DNA from: Muribaculaceae bacterium Isolate-036 (Harlan)
Lineage (GTDB): Bacteria; Bacteroidota; Bacteroidia; Bacteroidales; Muribaculaceae
Reading direction: 5' to 3'
Assembly: GCA_003833075.1 (NCBI GenBank)
Contig: RIAY01000005.1
Span: 124,001-188,000 of the forward strand
DNA: 64,000 nt
Of the stretch, positions 53,112-61,571 are shown piece by piece. The notes below the pieces were generated by a model. It had not been told where the DNA came from and searched no databases. It saw nothing but the letters and a program-made list of their open reading frames with translations. The stretch's first letter is position 1, and every line of letters starts with the position of its first letter. Position numbers and translations under genes: made by a program.

Positions 53112-54920
53112 TTATCGGTTGTTTGCAATTAACTCGACCTGCTGGTTACATGCCTCGTTCCATCGTATAAGAGCATTATTCCAAGTGTCTATGTCTATAA
53201 GTCTGACACGGGGTTCGCTGACAATCATCTCCTTTGACATAACCACCGTGTCACCCGCCCGGGTGAAAGAACAAGACAACGTCCCCTGTGGCGTTGTGGT
53301 CCGGAAACTTTCAGGAAGATATGTAACGTCATAACCCTCGGGAATCAGCAGTGTGGATACTCGAGATACTACGGCGGGATATGGCAGTAGATAATCATGC
53401 CGCCGCTTGTAAGTCTCGACCTGTCCCGACATGGGATCTCCGGATGTATTGAGATCAATGTATATATGAGTGTCGGTTTCAGTATATCCCTGACTGTTCC
53501 GTACCTTTCCTGTTATTGAGACTGATTCAGGATTCTCAGACCGGAGAGCGGTGCTCTCCGGAGCGACCCCTGCCCGCGTATTAGGCACAAGCATCAGCGC
53601 GACAGCTTCAGTGTGACGATCCTGTTTCAACGAGCCAAGACTCCTCATGAACCATTCTTTCGCATCTCCTGTAAACGTGCGTCTGACATCGCCGACAAGG
53701 GAGCCATCGGATATGATATAATTATACTCAAGTCTGTCAACTGATTTCTGCGGTTCAAGCATTGGCACATTGAGCATACCGTACGTATCGCCTTTATATA
53801 TCAGTGCATCTTTACCTTGAATGGAATAGGGAATGTGAGTATGCGGGATGTGTTTTGCGGTAGGATCAAGGAACATTGGCGAATGGCTGTCCGGATTGAG
53901 CACGCATATCATATGGTCTTCTGCCGCAAGCGAAGGAATCTCCGCTATGTTGAATGGGATATTCCTGGTGCCGACAGATGCGATATGCGCATCAAATCCC
54001 TGATGCCGCAAAAGGGTTGTCAACAGCAAAGCCATGCCTTTGCAGTCTCCATAACGCTTGCGCAGAACCTCGGCTGGAGCATCGGGACGATGTCCGGCAT
54101 CCCCTTCCTCGTAGGCTATATATCGTATATTGCTCTGCACCCACGCAAACGTGTCGGCAATACGCTGACTTTCTGTCTCTGCCATTGTGACTTTTGACAT
54201 TAAATTCTCTATGTCCGGTATCGAGACATCAACCCTGCTGATTTCGCGCTCCCACTCATAGAGCTTGTCTGTATCAGCAAACCAACCGCAAATTATCACA
54301 CAAGGTTCCGACAAAAGAGGTCCAGGTCTGTTGTCATTATCACTTATTCCGTCCAGATCGGCAATGGAATATCTGACAATGCGGCTGCCGTCTTGACTCT
54401 CGGAATCCGTTCGCGTGATATTCTCCGGCAAATTCAATTCTATAAGTCTTATACGGCTGAGTGACTCCGGTATGGCGACAGTGACTTCCTTTCTGCTTAT
54501 AGGGTATATATCAGAAAGCATTATCTTTGTAAAGAAAGCGGGATCGGTAAATGTGCGGCGGAATTCTGTACGGGTTCTTTTCCCTTTGGCATCAAGATAA
54601 GTATTGAAACAGCATATGCGGGAATCATCATGGAATATTCCTTCCGCCGAAGCTCTTTTGTATTGCGCCTTACCTTTGCCGGAAGCCTTGTCAAGCGTAA
54701 TATTTCCGGAGTAGAATATCTGCGATGATACTGTTTCGGCACGGCGGGTAGCTTCAAACTCATGTGTTTGAACGGTTTTGACAACAATTCCTTTGTCAGA
54801 TACCACAAATTCATACGATTCCGCACCGTCGATAATCACGATGTTATCTTCAGGCGTAACCGAATATGCTCCAATGCCGGATGACACAAACAATGCAACT
54901 GTCAACAATACCTGTTTCAT
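53112..54920 (-). CDS. DUF3857 / transglutaminase-like domain protein
   Basis: 602 residues with a signal peptide (MKQVLLTVALFVSSGIGAYS). A DUF3857 N-terminal domain (about 25-230) precedes a transglutaminase-like fold with a complete triad: C293 in RYGDCKGMA, H336 in AAEDHMICV and D352 in FLDPTAK. Such proteins are exported and may act as proteases or amide-modifying enzymes on surface polymers; the substrate is unknown. A C-terminal DUF3858-like strand domain ends it. It is preceded by a 170-base AT-rich spacer (54921-55090) with no clear promoter match. Confidence 0.85.
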   Translation of the reverse strand: MKQVLLTVALFVSSGIGAYSVTPEDNIVIIDGAESYEFVVSDKGIVVKTVQTHEFEATRRAETVSSQIFYSGNITLDKASGKGKAQYKRASAEGIFHDDSRICCFNTYLDAKGKRTRTEFRRTFTDPAFFTKIMLSDIYPISRKEVTVAIPESLSRIRLIELNLPENITRTDSESQDGSRIVRYSIADLDGISDNDNRPGPLLSEPCVIICGWFADTDKLYEWEREISRVDVSIPDIENLMSKVTMAETESQRIADTFAWVQSNIRYIAYEEGDAGHRPDAPAEVLRKRYGDCKGMALLLTTLLRHQGFDAHIASVGTRNIPFNIAEIPSLAAEDHMICVLNPDSHSPMFLDPTAKHIPHTHIPYSIQGKDALIYKGDTYGMLNVPMLEPQKSVDRLEYNYIISDGSLVGDVRRTFTGDAKEWFMRSLGSLKQDRHTEAVALMLVPNTRAGVAPESTALRSENPESVSITGKVRNSQGYTETDTHIYIDLNTSGDPMSGQVETYKRRHDYLLPYPAVVSRVSTLLIPEGYDVTYLPESFRTTTPQGTLSCSFTRAGDTVVMSKEMIVSEPRVRLIDIDTWNNALIRWNEACNQQVELIANNR

Positions 54921-55090
54921 GCGCTGTCCCCCCTAATTTAATCGTAATCGACCGCAATTACAGCCACAAATATAATTAAATTATTTAAAAATACAGCAAA
55001 ATGAAACTATAAAACTTAAAAAACATTCAAAATAAGAAGAAAAAAATACAAATTATTTACTCTTGATGATTAAGCCTCCGGAAATAGAAA

Positions 55091-56968
55091 CTACTGGAAC
55101 AAAGAATCAAGACGCGACTGGTCAAGGAGGCAGAAAACGCGGTTGCCGTTTGGAGTAAGCGCCGGATCCGGAAGAGCGAATAACTCCGCACACAGATGTT
55201 CCATCTCCACAGCACTCAGCTTTTCTCCACGCCTTATGGCTGAAGAACGTGCCATCATCAATGCCGCACGGCTCGCTATCGACACCTCTCCCCTCGCGTC
55301 AAGCCCATAGTTGGCGGAATCTTCAGTTACAGAATCAAGTATCCTCAGAACAATATCCTTGGGATTCCCGTTCTTGAGCATTGCCGGAAGAGAGGTTATC
55401 ATCCATGTCTCACCGGATTCATATTCAAGCGAAAATCCAAGTCTGCGCAAGTCATCCTCGATCTCAAGCAACGCGGCTCTCTGTGATTCATCAAGAACAA
55501 GAGCTTCGGGGAACATCACGCTCTGCGATACGACCTCCATATTCTTCACTCTCCGCATAAACTCTTCATAAAGTATTTTCACATGAGCGCGATGCTGGTC
55601 AATTATCATCAGTCCGTGACGAGAAGAAGTTATTATATATTTTGAAGCATACTGCATGCACATCGGTGCAAGCTCATCCTTCAGTTCCTTTTCAAAAAGT
55701 GTCTCATCCTGCACTTCGGCGACTTCTTTCTTCTGCATATCCGACATCATCATATCCGACATCATCGGCGCCTCTGTCATAACCTGCCCGGTTTCTTCCC
55801 GCCCTCTGCTGAAATTCTCATACAGCGATTCCCAGTTGGAAGCAGATGGCTTTCTTTCATATTCCGTTTTAAACGGATTATAGTCTTCAGGCATCTCTAT
55901 CACCGGTTCTTTAGGCAATTCCCCCTCTTTAAGAGGTCTGACCGGAATCGCGTCCGATGTGAAGTCTATTGAAGGCACTGCGGAGAATCTGCCGAGTGCA
56001 GCCTTCACAGCCGCCTGAAGGATAGGCCATATCTGCTGCTCGTATTCAAACTTGATGTCATCTTTTGTCGGACTGCGGTTAACATCCACGCTCTGCGGGT
56101 CTACCGTAAATTTAAGAAAATAGCATGGCTGTGTGTCCGGCGCAATTAGAGACTCATAACAGCCGACAATAGCCTTGTGAAAATATGGATGACGCATGTT
56201 TCTGCCATTTGCTATAAGAAACTGGAGCGGATTCCTGCGTCTTGCAAATTCCGGACGGGAAACAAAACCCTCTATCTTTACCAACGATGTCTCCACGTTT
56301 ATCGGCAGAAGCTGATTGTCAAGTCCGGATTTCCACAGTCCGATGATGCGCTGCTTGAACGAGCCGGCACGCAAATCCACAGTACGTGTGCCGGTATCAA
56401 GCCCCATCCGTATATGATTGTTGACAAGAGCCATCCGTTCAAATTCACGGACTATGTTGGAAAGCTCTACACTATCACTTTTAAGGAACTTGCGGCGGGC
56501 GGGAGTGTTGAAAAACAGTTTCTTTACGGTTATCACAGTACCTTTGTCACACACACACGGTTCCTGACATTCCACACGACTGCCTGCAATTATAAGATGT
56601 GTGCCGAGCTTGTCACCCTCTCTTCTGGTTCTGACATCCACTTCCGATATGGCGCATATCGAAGGCAACGCCTCGCCTCGGAAGCCCATTGTATGTAACG
56701 AGAACAGGTCTTCCGCATTGCGGATTTTGGAAGTGGCATGTCTCTCAAAAGCCATACGCGCATCGGTCTCAGACATTCCGGATCCATTGTCAATGACCTG
56801 AATCATTGTCTTTCCGGCATCCTTTACAACAATACGGACATCTGTGGCACCGGAATCAACCGCGTTTTCGACCAACTCCTTAATCGCCGACGAGGGTCTT
56901 TGTATGACCTCTCCTGCCGCTATCTGGTTTGCCACCGCATCAGGCAGCAATCTGATCACATCTGTCAT
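55091..56968 (-). CDS. mutL: DNA mismatch repair protein MutL
   Basis: 625 residues. The N-terminal GHKL ATPase is complete: AAGEVIQRP near 17-25, ELVENAVDSGAT at 31-42, DNGSGM at 60-65 and GFRGEAL at 95-101. MutL links MutS mismatch binding to strand removal. The C-terminal dimerisation domain has the DQHRAH segment at 457-462. The usual endonuclease motif DQHAxxE is changed (Val where the metal-binding Glu is expected), and the late Cys-containing motif is TPNGNR at about 605-610. It lies 7 bases after the OstA-like gene. Confidence 0.95.
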   Translation of the reverse strand: MTDVIRLLPDAVANQIAAGEVIQRPSSAIKELVENAVDSGATDVRIVVKDAGKTMIQVIDNGSGMSETDARMAFERHATSKIRNAEDLFSLHTMGFRGEALPSICAISEVDVRTRREGDKLGTHLIIAGSRVECQEPCVCDKGTVITVKKLFFNTPARRKFLKSDSVELSNIVREFERMALVNNHIRMGLDTGTRTVDLRAGSFKQRIIGLWKSGLDNQLLPINVETSLVKIEGFVSRPEFARRRNPLQFLIANGRNMRHPYFHKAIVGCYESLIAPDTQPCYFLKFTVDPQSVDVNRSPTKDDIKFEYEQQIWPILQAAVKAALGRFSAVPSIDFTSDAIPVRPLKEGELPKEPVIEMPEDYNPFKTEYERKPSASNWESLYENFSRGREETGQVMTEAPMMSDMMMSDMQKKEVAEVQDETLFEKELKDELAPMCMQYASKYIITSSRHGLMIIDQHRAHVKILYEEFMRRVKNMEVVSQSVMFPEALVLDESQRAALLEIEDDLRRLGFSLEYESGETWMITSLPAMLKNGNPKDIVLRILDSVTEDSANYGLDARGEVSIASRAALMMARSSAIRRGEKLSAVEMEHLCAELFALPDPALTPNGNRVFCLLDQSRLDSLFQ

Positions 56969-56975
56969 AAATCCT

Positions 56976-59183
56976 TTATTGAGATAATCCGGTTTGAGAA
57001 ATTCCGGTTTTCATTTTAGATGCGGGTGTATCGTCTTTGAAATAATTCTCAAGTTCCTCCGGCACCTCTCCCAGCTCATCCATCCACTTCCAGCGTCCGC
57101 CGTACCATTCGCGACGGGGTCTCAAAGGCTCAAACCATCTGAATCCCTGGAGATATTTCTGAGCAGGCTTGATAAGGAATATCGGATATATGGAACCTGT
57201 GGTCTCCGGCCAGAATTTGAGTTTGTCAAGAGTGCGTTCCTTCATGTCAATTGTAAGGAAAGAGCTCTCAACACTCACAAGCTTGTTGTAAGTCGAATCT
57301 TTCTCCATCGGAAGGAAGATTGTCTCCACATTGCCTTCCACATCAAGACGCGATAATTCTCCCCCATCGAAATATGCTGTCATCTTTTTCCCGGCGAGCT
57401 GATTGTAGAAATCCTCGTCTATATATTCTGCAAGGAATCCTTTTTCGGGAAGATCGGCGCGATCTACCGTCGAGTCGTTGAAATGGACGTTGATCTTGTC
57501 ACCGTAAACCTGTTTCTGCTCATTCCAGACAACCGGCTTGCGTATAAGATACAGCATGGAGTCATACTCCTGATATATCATCGTATCCGCTATTCCCTGC
57601 ATGTCCTGACGGAAGAAACGTGCCCTGCCAATGGCTCTTGCCACATGATAGTCTTTAGGCACCATATATGTCGAGTCTCTTCCGAGTTTGTCAAGTCTCG
57701 GTCCTGACGGAACAACAGCAGTCGAATCTGACACAATTGTCTCAACGACCACAGAATCAGTTACCACAGGACGCGATGCGATACTGTCGGCAAGATGCGA
57801 AGATTCCGGCTTCTCTGCCTTGGATTCACCGATCCCTGATTTATCGGCTTTCATCCGTTCTTTTTTCAAATCTTCAAGCATTTTGAAAAAACCGCCGGCA
57901 AATCCGCGCAACTGCCCTGTCTGACCGGGTTTCGGGAAACCATAAGGAATCCGCAACACCTCAATATTCATCTCGTCTGCAATTTCAGAAGCGGATGTAT
58001 AACCTTGCAGACGTGCTCTCGTCTCCGCGCTCAAAGCTCTTGCAAGACTGTCTGGCCACACATATTCCACTCTTACGGATGTAAGAATGGTATCGGCTCT
58101 AAGAAAAAGAGTGTCTTTCTGGGAATACTCCATCAACAACGGATAATCTGTGGAATATGCCCGGCGCAACGAATCGTCATACTCGCCATATCCTCCAATA
58201 AGTGTCATTTTGCGCGCGGTGTCTGTCAGCACCATCGGCTGCGGATTCTTCGCCGCATCACGAAACATGAAAGCCCGGCTCAGACGTGTAGCCTTATCAT
58301 AGATTATTGAATCACCTTCGAGCGTAACAACATTCATCGAACTGTCTCTATGCAGTATGGTGGATCTCGCCGTCAGAATGGCATTGTCTGTCTGCGTATT
58401 GTAACGTCCGGCTGTCGTAAGGATTGTGTCGTTCGCACCTTCTATGCGTGTTTCCGTATTGATTGTGGCGATATGTGTGCCCGTATTGTAATCAAGTTCT
58501 TCGGTAAACATCCTGTAACCGTCTTTGGTATTCACGAGAACCACATTATCCTCAAACCGTGCAAGTTTTGTGGCAGGCGAATATTCTCCGTAAGTAGATG
58601 TCAGAACATTGATGTCGTCCTGAAGCTTTCCGCCACGGGTATACCACCCCATCTCTATGTTCATGTCATAGTCAAGACTGTCTGTGGTGAGCGTTACCTT
58701 AGGATCTTTAAGCGTCACCTCCTGACGCGACGGACCGGCAGTCAGCACAGCCTTCCGCTGTCCTCCGTCATAAAACAGTTTGTCGGCATATACGAAAAGG
58801 GTATCGCCCTGTTTCATCTCTACATGTCCGAATGCGTCAAGAGAATTGCGCTCCGGGAAATAATATGCCGAATCACAATACATCCACATTCCTCCCTGAC
58901 GGAACACTACATTACCCTTCACAATCTGTTTCTCCTCGAAATCCATAGGCGGACGGAACAAGGAATCCGCATTTTCAAGAAAGACCTTGTCTTCCTGATA
59001 CCTGTTGGCAGAGGGTATTGTAGGCTTAATCGGCTGTGTCGGAGCCGGACGTGTGAAAGACTCCGTCTTTTCCTTTTTCTTACGCTGCTGGGCGTATAGG
59101 GAATCCATAACAGAGATTCCTCCCGACAGCACTATGACCGCCAGGAGAAACACTATAATTTTGGGAGTCTTTGAAATCATCAC
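56976..59183 (-). CDS. OstA/LptA-domain outer-membrane assembly protein
   Basis: 735 residues. An N-terminal membrane anchor or signal (about 8-27, IIVFLLAVIVLSGGISVMDSL) is followed by repeated OstA-type beta-jellyroll strands (GNVVFRQGGMWMYCDSAYYFP, AFGHVEMKQGDTLFVYADKLFYDG and onward). In LPS export the OstA/LptA fold forms the periplasmic bridge; long single-gene forms like this are typical of Bacteroidota. The C-terminal half has an unusual Ser/Val-rich linker (SHLADSIASRPVVTDSVVVE). Its ATG overlaps the stop of the SurA-like gene by 4 bases, so they are coupled. Confidence 0.82.
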   Translation of the reverse strand: MMISKTPKIIVFLLAVIVLSGGISVMDSLYAQQRKKKEKTESFTRPAPTQPIKPTIPSANRYQEDKVFLENADSLFRPPMDFEEKQIVKGNVVFRQGGMWMYCDSAYYFPERNSLDAFGHVEMKQGDTLFVYADKLFYDGGQRKAVLTAGPSRQEVTLKDPKVTLTTDSLDYDMNIEMGWYTRGGKLQDDINVLTSTYGEYSPATKLARFEDNVVLVNTKDGYRMFTEELDYNTGTHIATINTETRIEGANDTILTTAGRYNTQTDNAILTARSTILHRDSSMNVVTLEGDSIIYDKATRLSRAFMFRDAAKNPQPMVLTDTARKMTLIGGYGEYDDSLRRAYSTDYPLLMEYSQKDTLFLRADTILTSVRVEYVWPDSLARALSAETRARLQGYTSASEIADEMNIEVLRIPYGFPKPGQTGQLRGFAGGFFKMLEDLKKERMKADKSGIGESKAEKPESSHLADSIASRPVVTDSVVVETIVSDSTAVVPSGPRLDKLGRDSTYMVPKDYHVARAIGRARFFRQDMQGIADTMIYQEYDSMLYLIRKPVVWNEQKQVYGDKINVHFNDSTVDRADLPEKGFLAEYIDEDFYNQLAGKKMTAYFDGGELSRLDVEGNVETIFLPMEKDSTYNKLVSVESSFLTIDMKERTLDKLKFWPETTGSIYPIFLIKPAQKYLQGFRWFEPLRPRREWYGGRWKWMDELGEVPEELENYFKDDTPASKMKTGISQTGLSQ

Positions 59184-60535
59184 TTTATCCAGCCTTCATA
59201 TTCAAATTCACAATTTTGCCAGCCATCGGCTATCTTTACGTAGGTATCCTTGATTTTTCGTTCAACCCACTCTTTCAGAATCTCCTCTTTCCGCTTTGCC
59301 TCATACATCTCCTTAAGCATGTTATAGTCATCGGAAAGATTCGCCTTATGTCCGGGTACGCGGCTCGTAAGTTTCACTATTGCCACGATATCCTTGTTAC
59401 GTTTTGTATCTTTCATTATAAACGCTTCAGACACATCTCCTGGTTTCATCATCTCTACTCTTCTTGCCACCTCCGGCGGTAATTCCTGCATCTCGAAGCG
59501 AGGACTGCCTGTCTGAGGATTCACCATGACTCCTCTGTTGTTCTTTGTATCCTTATCCTGCGACACGTATCTTGCGGCATCCTCAAAGGGAAACTTGCCT
59601 GCCACTATCTCTTTGCGCAACGAATCAAGACGCACGGTCGCTTCCCTCAGATCTTTCTCGTTTACCTTGGGGGTAAGCAGAATATGGCGCACATTCACCT
59701 GATCCCCCCTTTTGTCGATAAGCTGAATGATATGATAGCCATATTCGGTTTCCACAATACGGGATACTTTCTTGGGGTCATTGAGGTTGAACGCCACATT
59801 GGCGAACTCCGGCACCCATGATGACCTCGACTGGTAACCGAGTTCGCCACCCTGCATGGCTGACCCGTCCTCGCTATTCATGATGGCAAGGGTAGAGAAT
59901 TCGGACTCACCGCGATTAACCCTGTCCGCGTAATCGCGGAGCCGCGCTTTTACATCTTCTATCTCCTGGGCGGGAATCACCGGATTGATAGATATGATCT
60001 GGGCTTCCACCTGCATCGGCACATAAGGTATGGAATCCTCCGGCAATGTGGAGAAATATTTTCTGACATCGTTGGGAGTCGCCTTGACATCTTTTGTGAG
60101 ATTATGCTGCACCTGCTCTATTATATAATTATTGCGCATGACCTCAAGAAGTTGCTCACGCAACTGTGCATAAGGTTTGCGGAAATATTCCTCAACCTTC
60201 TCGCGTGAACCGAAATTGTTTATAAAAAATGCAAGACGCTTGTCAACCGATCCCTGTACCTGTCCTTCCGGAGCCTCGACAGTATCAATCTTTGCCTGAT
60301 GCAGATACAACTTTTCCACAGCTATCCTCTCGGGAATAACGCAATACGGATCACCTGCCACAGATGTGCCCTCAGAGCGCATCTGAGCATACTGGTCTTC
60401 TATCTCAGAACGAAAAATCGGCTCGTCACCGACTATCCAGGCAACCTCGTCAACGACATTGCGCTTAACAGGAGCAGCAATGGCACAAAGTGCCATACAA
60501 GCCGCCGCAGGTATCATTACGTTTCTTATTTTCAT
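59180..60535 (-). CDS. SurA-like periplasmic chaperone with two PPIase domains
   Basis: 451 residues with a signal peptide (MKIRNVMIPAAACMALCAIAAP). A SurA N-terminal helical domain (about 28-165) precedes two rotamase domains: the first around GGELGYQSRSSWVPEFANVAF and VETEYGYHIIQLIDKRG (about 165-275), the second from NVRHILLTPKVNEKDL to about 390. The domain order fits SurA, which escorts outer-membrane proteins to BAM. It is the third of three related folding factors on this strand and overlaps the OstA-like gene. Confidence 0.9.
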   Translation of the reverse strand: MKIRNVMIPAAACMALCAIAAPVKRNVVDEVAWIVGDEPIFRSEIEDQYAQMRSEGTSVAGDPYCVIPERIAVEKLYLHQAKIDTVEAPEGQVQGSVDKRLAFFINNFGSREKVEEYFRKPYAQLREQLLEVMRNNYIIEQVQHNLTKDVKATPNDVRKYFSTLPEDSIPYVPMQVEAQIISINPVIPAQEIEDVKARLRDYADRVNRGESEFSTLAIMNSEDGSAMQGGELGYQSRSSWVPEFANVAFNLNDPKKVSRIVETEYGYHIIQLIDKRGDQVNVRHILLTPKVNEKDLREATVRLDSLRKEIVAGKFPFEDAARYVSQDKDTKNNRGVMVNPQTGSPRFEMQELPPEVARRVEMMKPGDVSEAFIMKDTKRNKDIVAIVKLTSRVPGHKANLSDDYNMLKEMYEAKRKEEILKEWVERKIKDTYVKIADGWQNCEFEYEGWIK

Positions 60536-60538
60536 ATA

Positions 60539-61480
60539 TCAGGTTCTTTTTTTATTCTTGTTTTCATTATCTGATGCAACCTCCTGCCTCATCTTTCTTT
60601 TTACAGGATCATACAGACCAGGCTTAAGTCTCCCCTCCTCTATACTTTTGGAGTACAACGAGGTCAAAAGTCTTATTCTATAGTCAGCCTTTTTCTCCCT
60701 CTCCATCATATCCGCAATGCACCGGGAGGCATATTCATATGGCATGACACTTCCGGTAGGAAGATAATCGAACACATGCAGTATGTACGTAGAGCCTCCG
60801 TATGACGTCTCGAAGTCTCTTGCAGACCCCAGAAATGCATCTGCATCGTAAAACCTGTAAGGTATCTGCTCCGCCACATCCGCCCAGTCAAGCCATTCAT
60901 CCTTGAAATATTCATATTGCGATGCCTGGCGCAGACCATACTTTTCAATATTGTCGATAGCGGAAGATGTCGGAGAAGACATCCATTTCCTTATGTCTCC
61001 CAAACGCTCTTCTGAATCCGCGACCTTGATATATATACCCTTGATGATAGGAGCGGAAAGCTTCATTTCCGATCCATGCTCGGCATAGTACATCTTTACG
61101 CTCTGCTCCGAAACAGCCGGAATCTCGCCTTGTTTCGATCGCAGATAGCGTTCGATTATCAGGTTGTTACGGTAATCTTCAGCCATGCGGTCTATCTTCT
61201 CAAGGTCTGCTATATTATCGGATGCAAGATCACTGAGCATCATTGTTCTTACCCAGCGCTCCACTATCGAATTAAAAAGGTCGAGACTGTCCTGTTCCGA
61301 CAGACCGGAAGGAATTCTCGAAACCACTTCGCGCACTGTAAGTGCGGAATCTCCCACCTCCACAAGTATTTTCTCGGCTGAGACCTCCTCCCCTGCCGGA
61401 GATGAGCAAGCCAAAGGCATCTGCAATGATGCCGATGCCATAAACACACTTATGAACAGTATAGGTTTCCGCATTTTCAT
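60539..61480 (-). CDS. SurA-N-like periplasmic folding factor without a recognisable PPIase domain
   Basis: 313 residues. N-terminal signal (MKMRKPILFISVFMASASLQMPLAC) with Cys25, possibly a lipoprotein although the PLAC box is not canonical. The early part resembles the SurA/PpiD N-terminal helices (SALTVREVVSRIPSGLSEQDSLDLFNSIVERWV, split); the rest is mixed helix and strand without the rotamase signature. It lies 3 bases before the SurA-like gene and 91 bases after the larger PpiD-like gene, so all three probably share a transcript. Confidence 0.72.
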   Translation of the reverse strand: MKMRKPILFISVFMASASLQMPLACSSPAGEEVSAEKILVEVGDSALTVREVVSRIPSGLSEQDSLDLFNSIVERWVRTMMLSDLASDNIADLEKIDRMAEDYRNNLIIERYLRSKQGEIPAVSEQSVKMYYAEHGSEMKLSAPIIKGIYIKVADSEERLGDIRKWMSSPTSSAIDNIEKYGLRQASQYEYFKDEWLDWADVAEQIPYRFYDADAFLGSARDFETSYGGSTYILHVFDYLPTGSVMPYEYASRCIADMMEREKKADYRIRLLTSLYSKSIEEGRLKPGLYDPVKRKMRQEVASDNENKNKKRT

Positions 61481-61523
61481 AATACGTTACAAATTTAAAC
61501 AAATTTCCACTAATAAAAAAGAA

Positions 61524-61547
61524 GCCGGGTCTTAATATTGACCCGGC
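61524..61547 (-). terminator. Terminator-like hairpin after the PpiD/SurA-like gene
   Basis: Arms 61524-61531 and 61540-61547 pair perfectly over 8 GC-rich bases; on the minus strand it is followed by TTCTTTTTTATTAG. It may end or weaken transcription before the 313-residue protein gene. Confidence 0.65.
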
Positions 61548-61571
61548 CTCCTCATGTGAATGCCTTTTATT

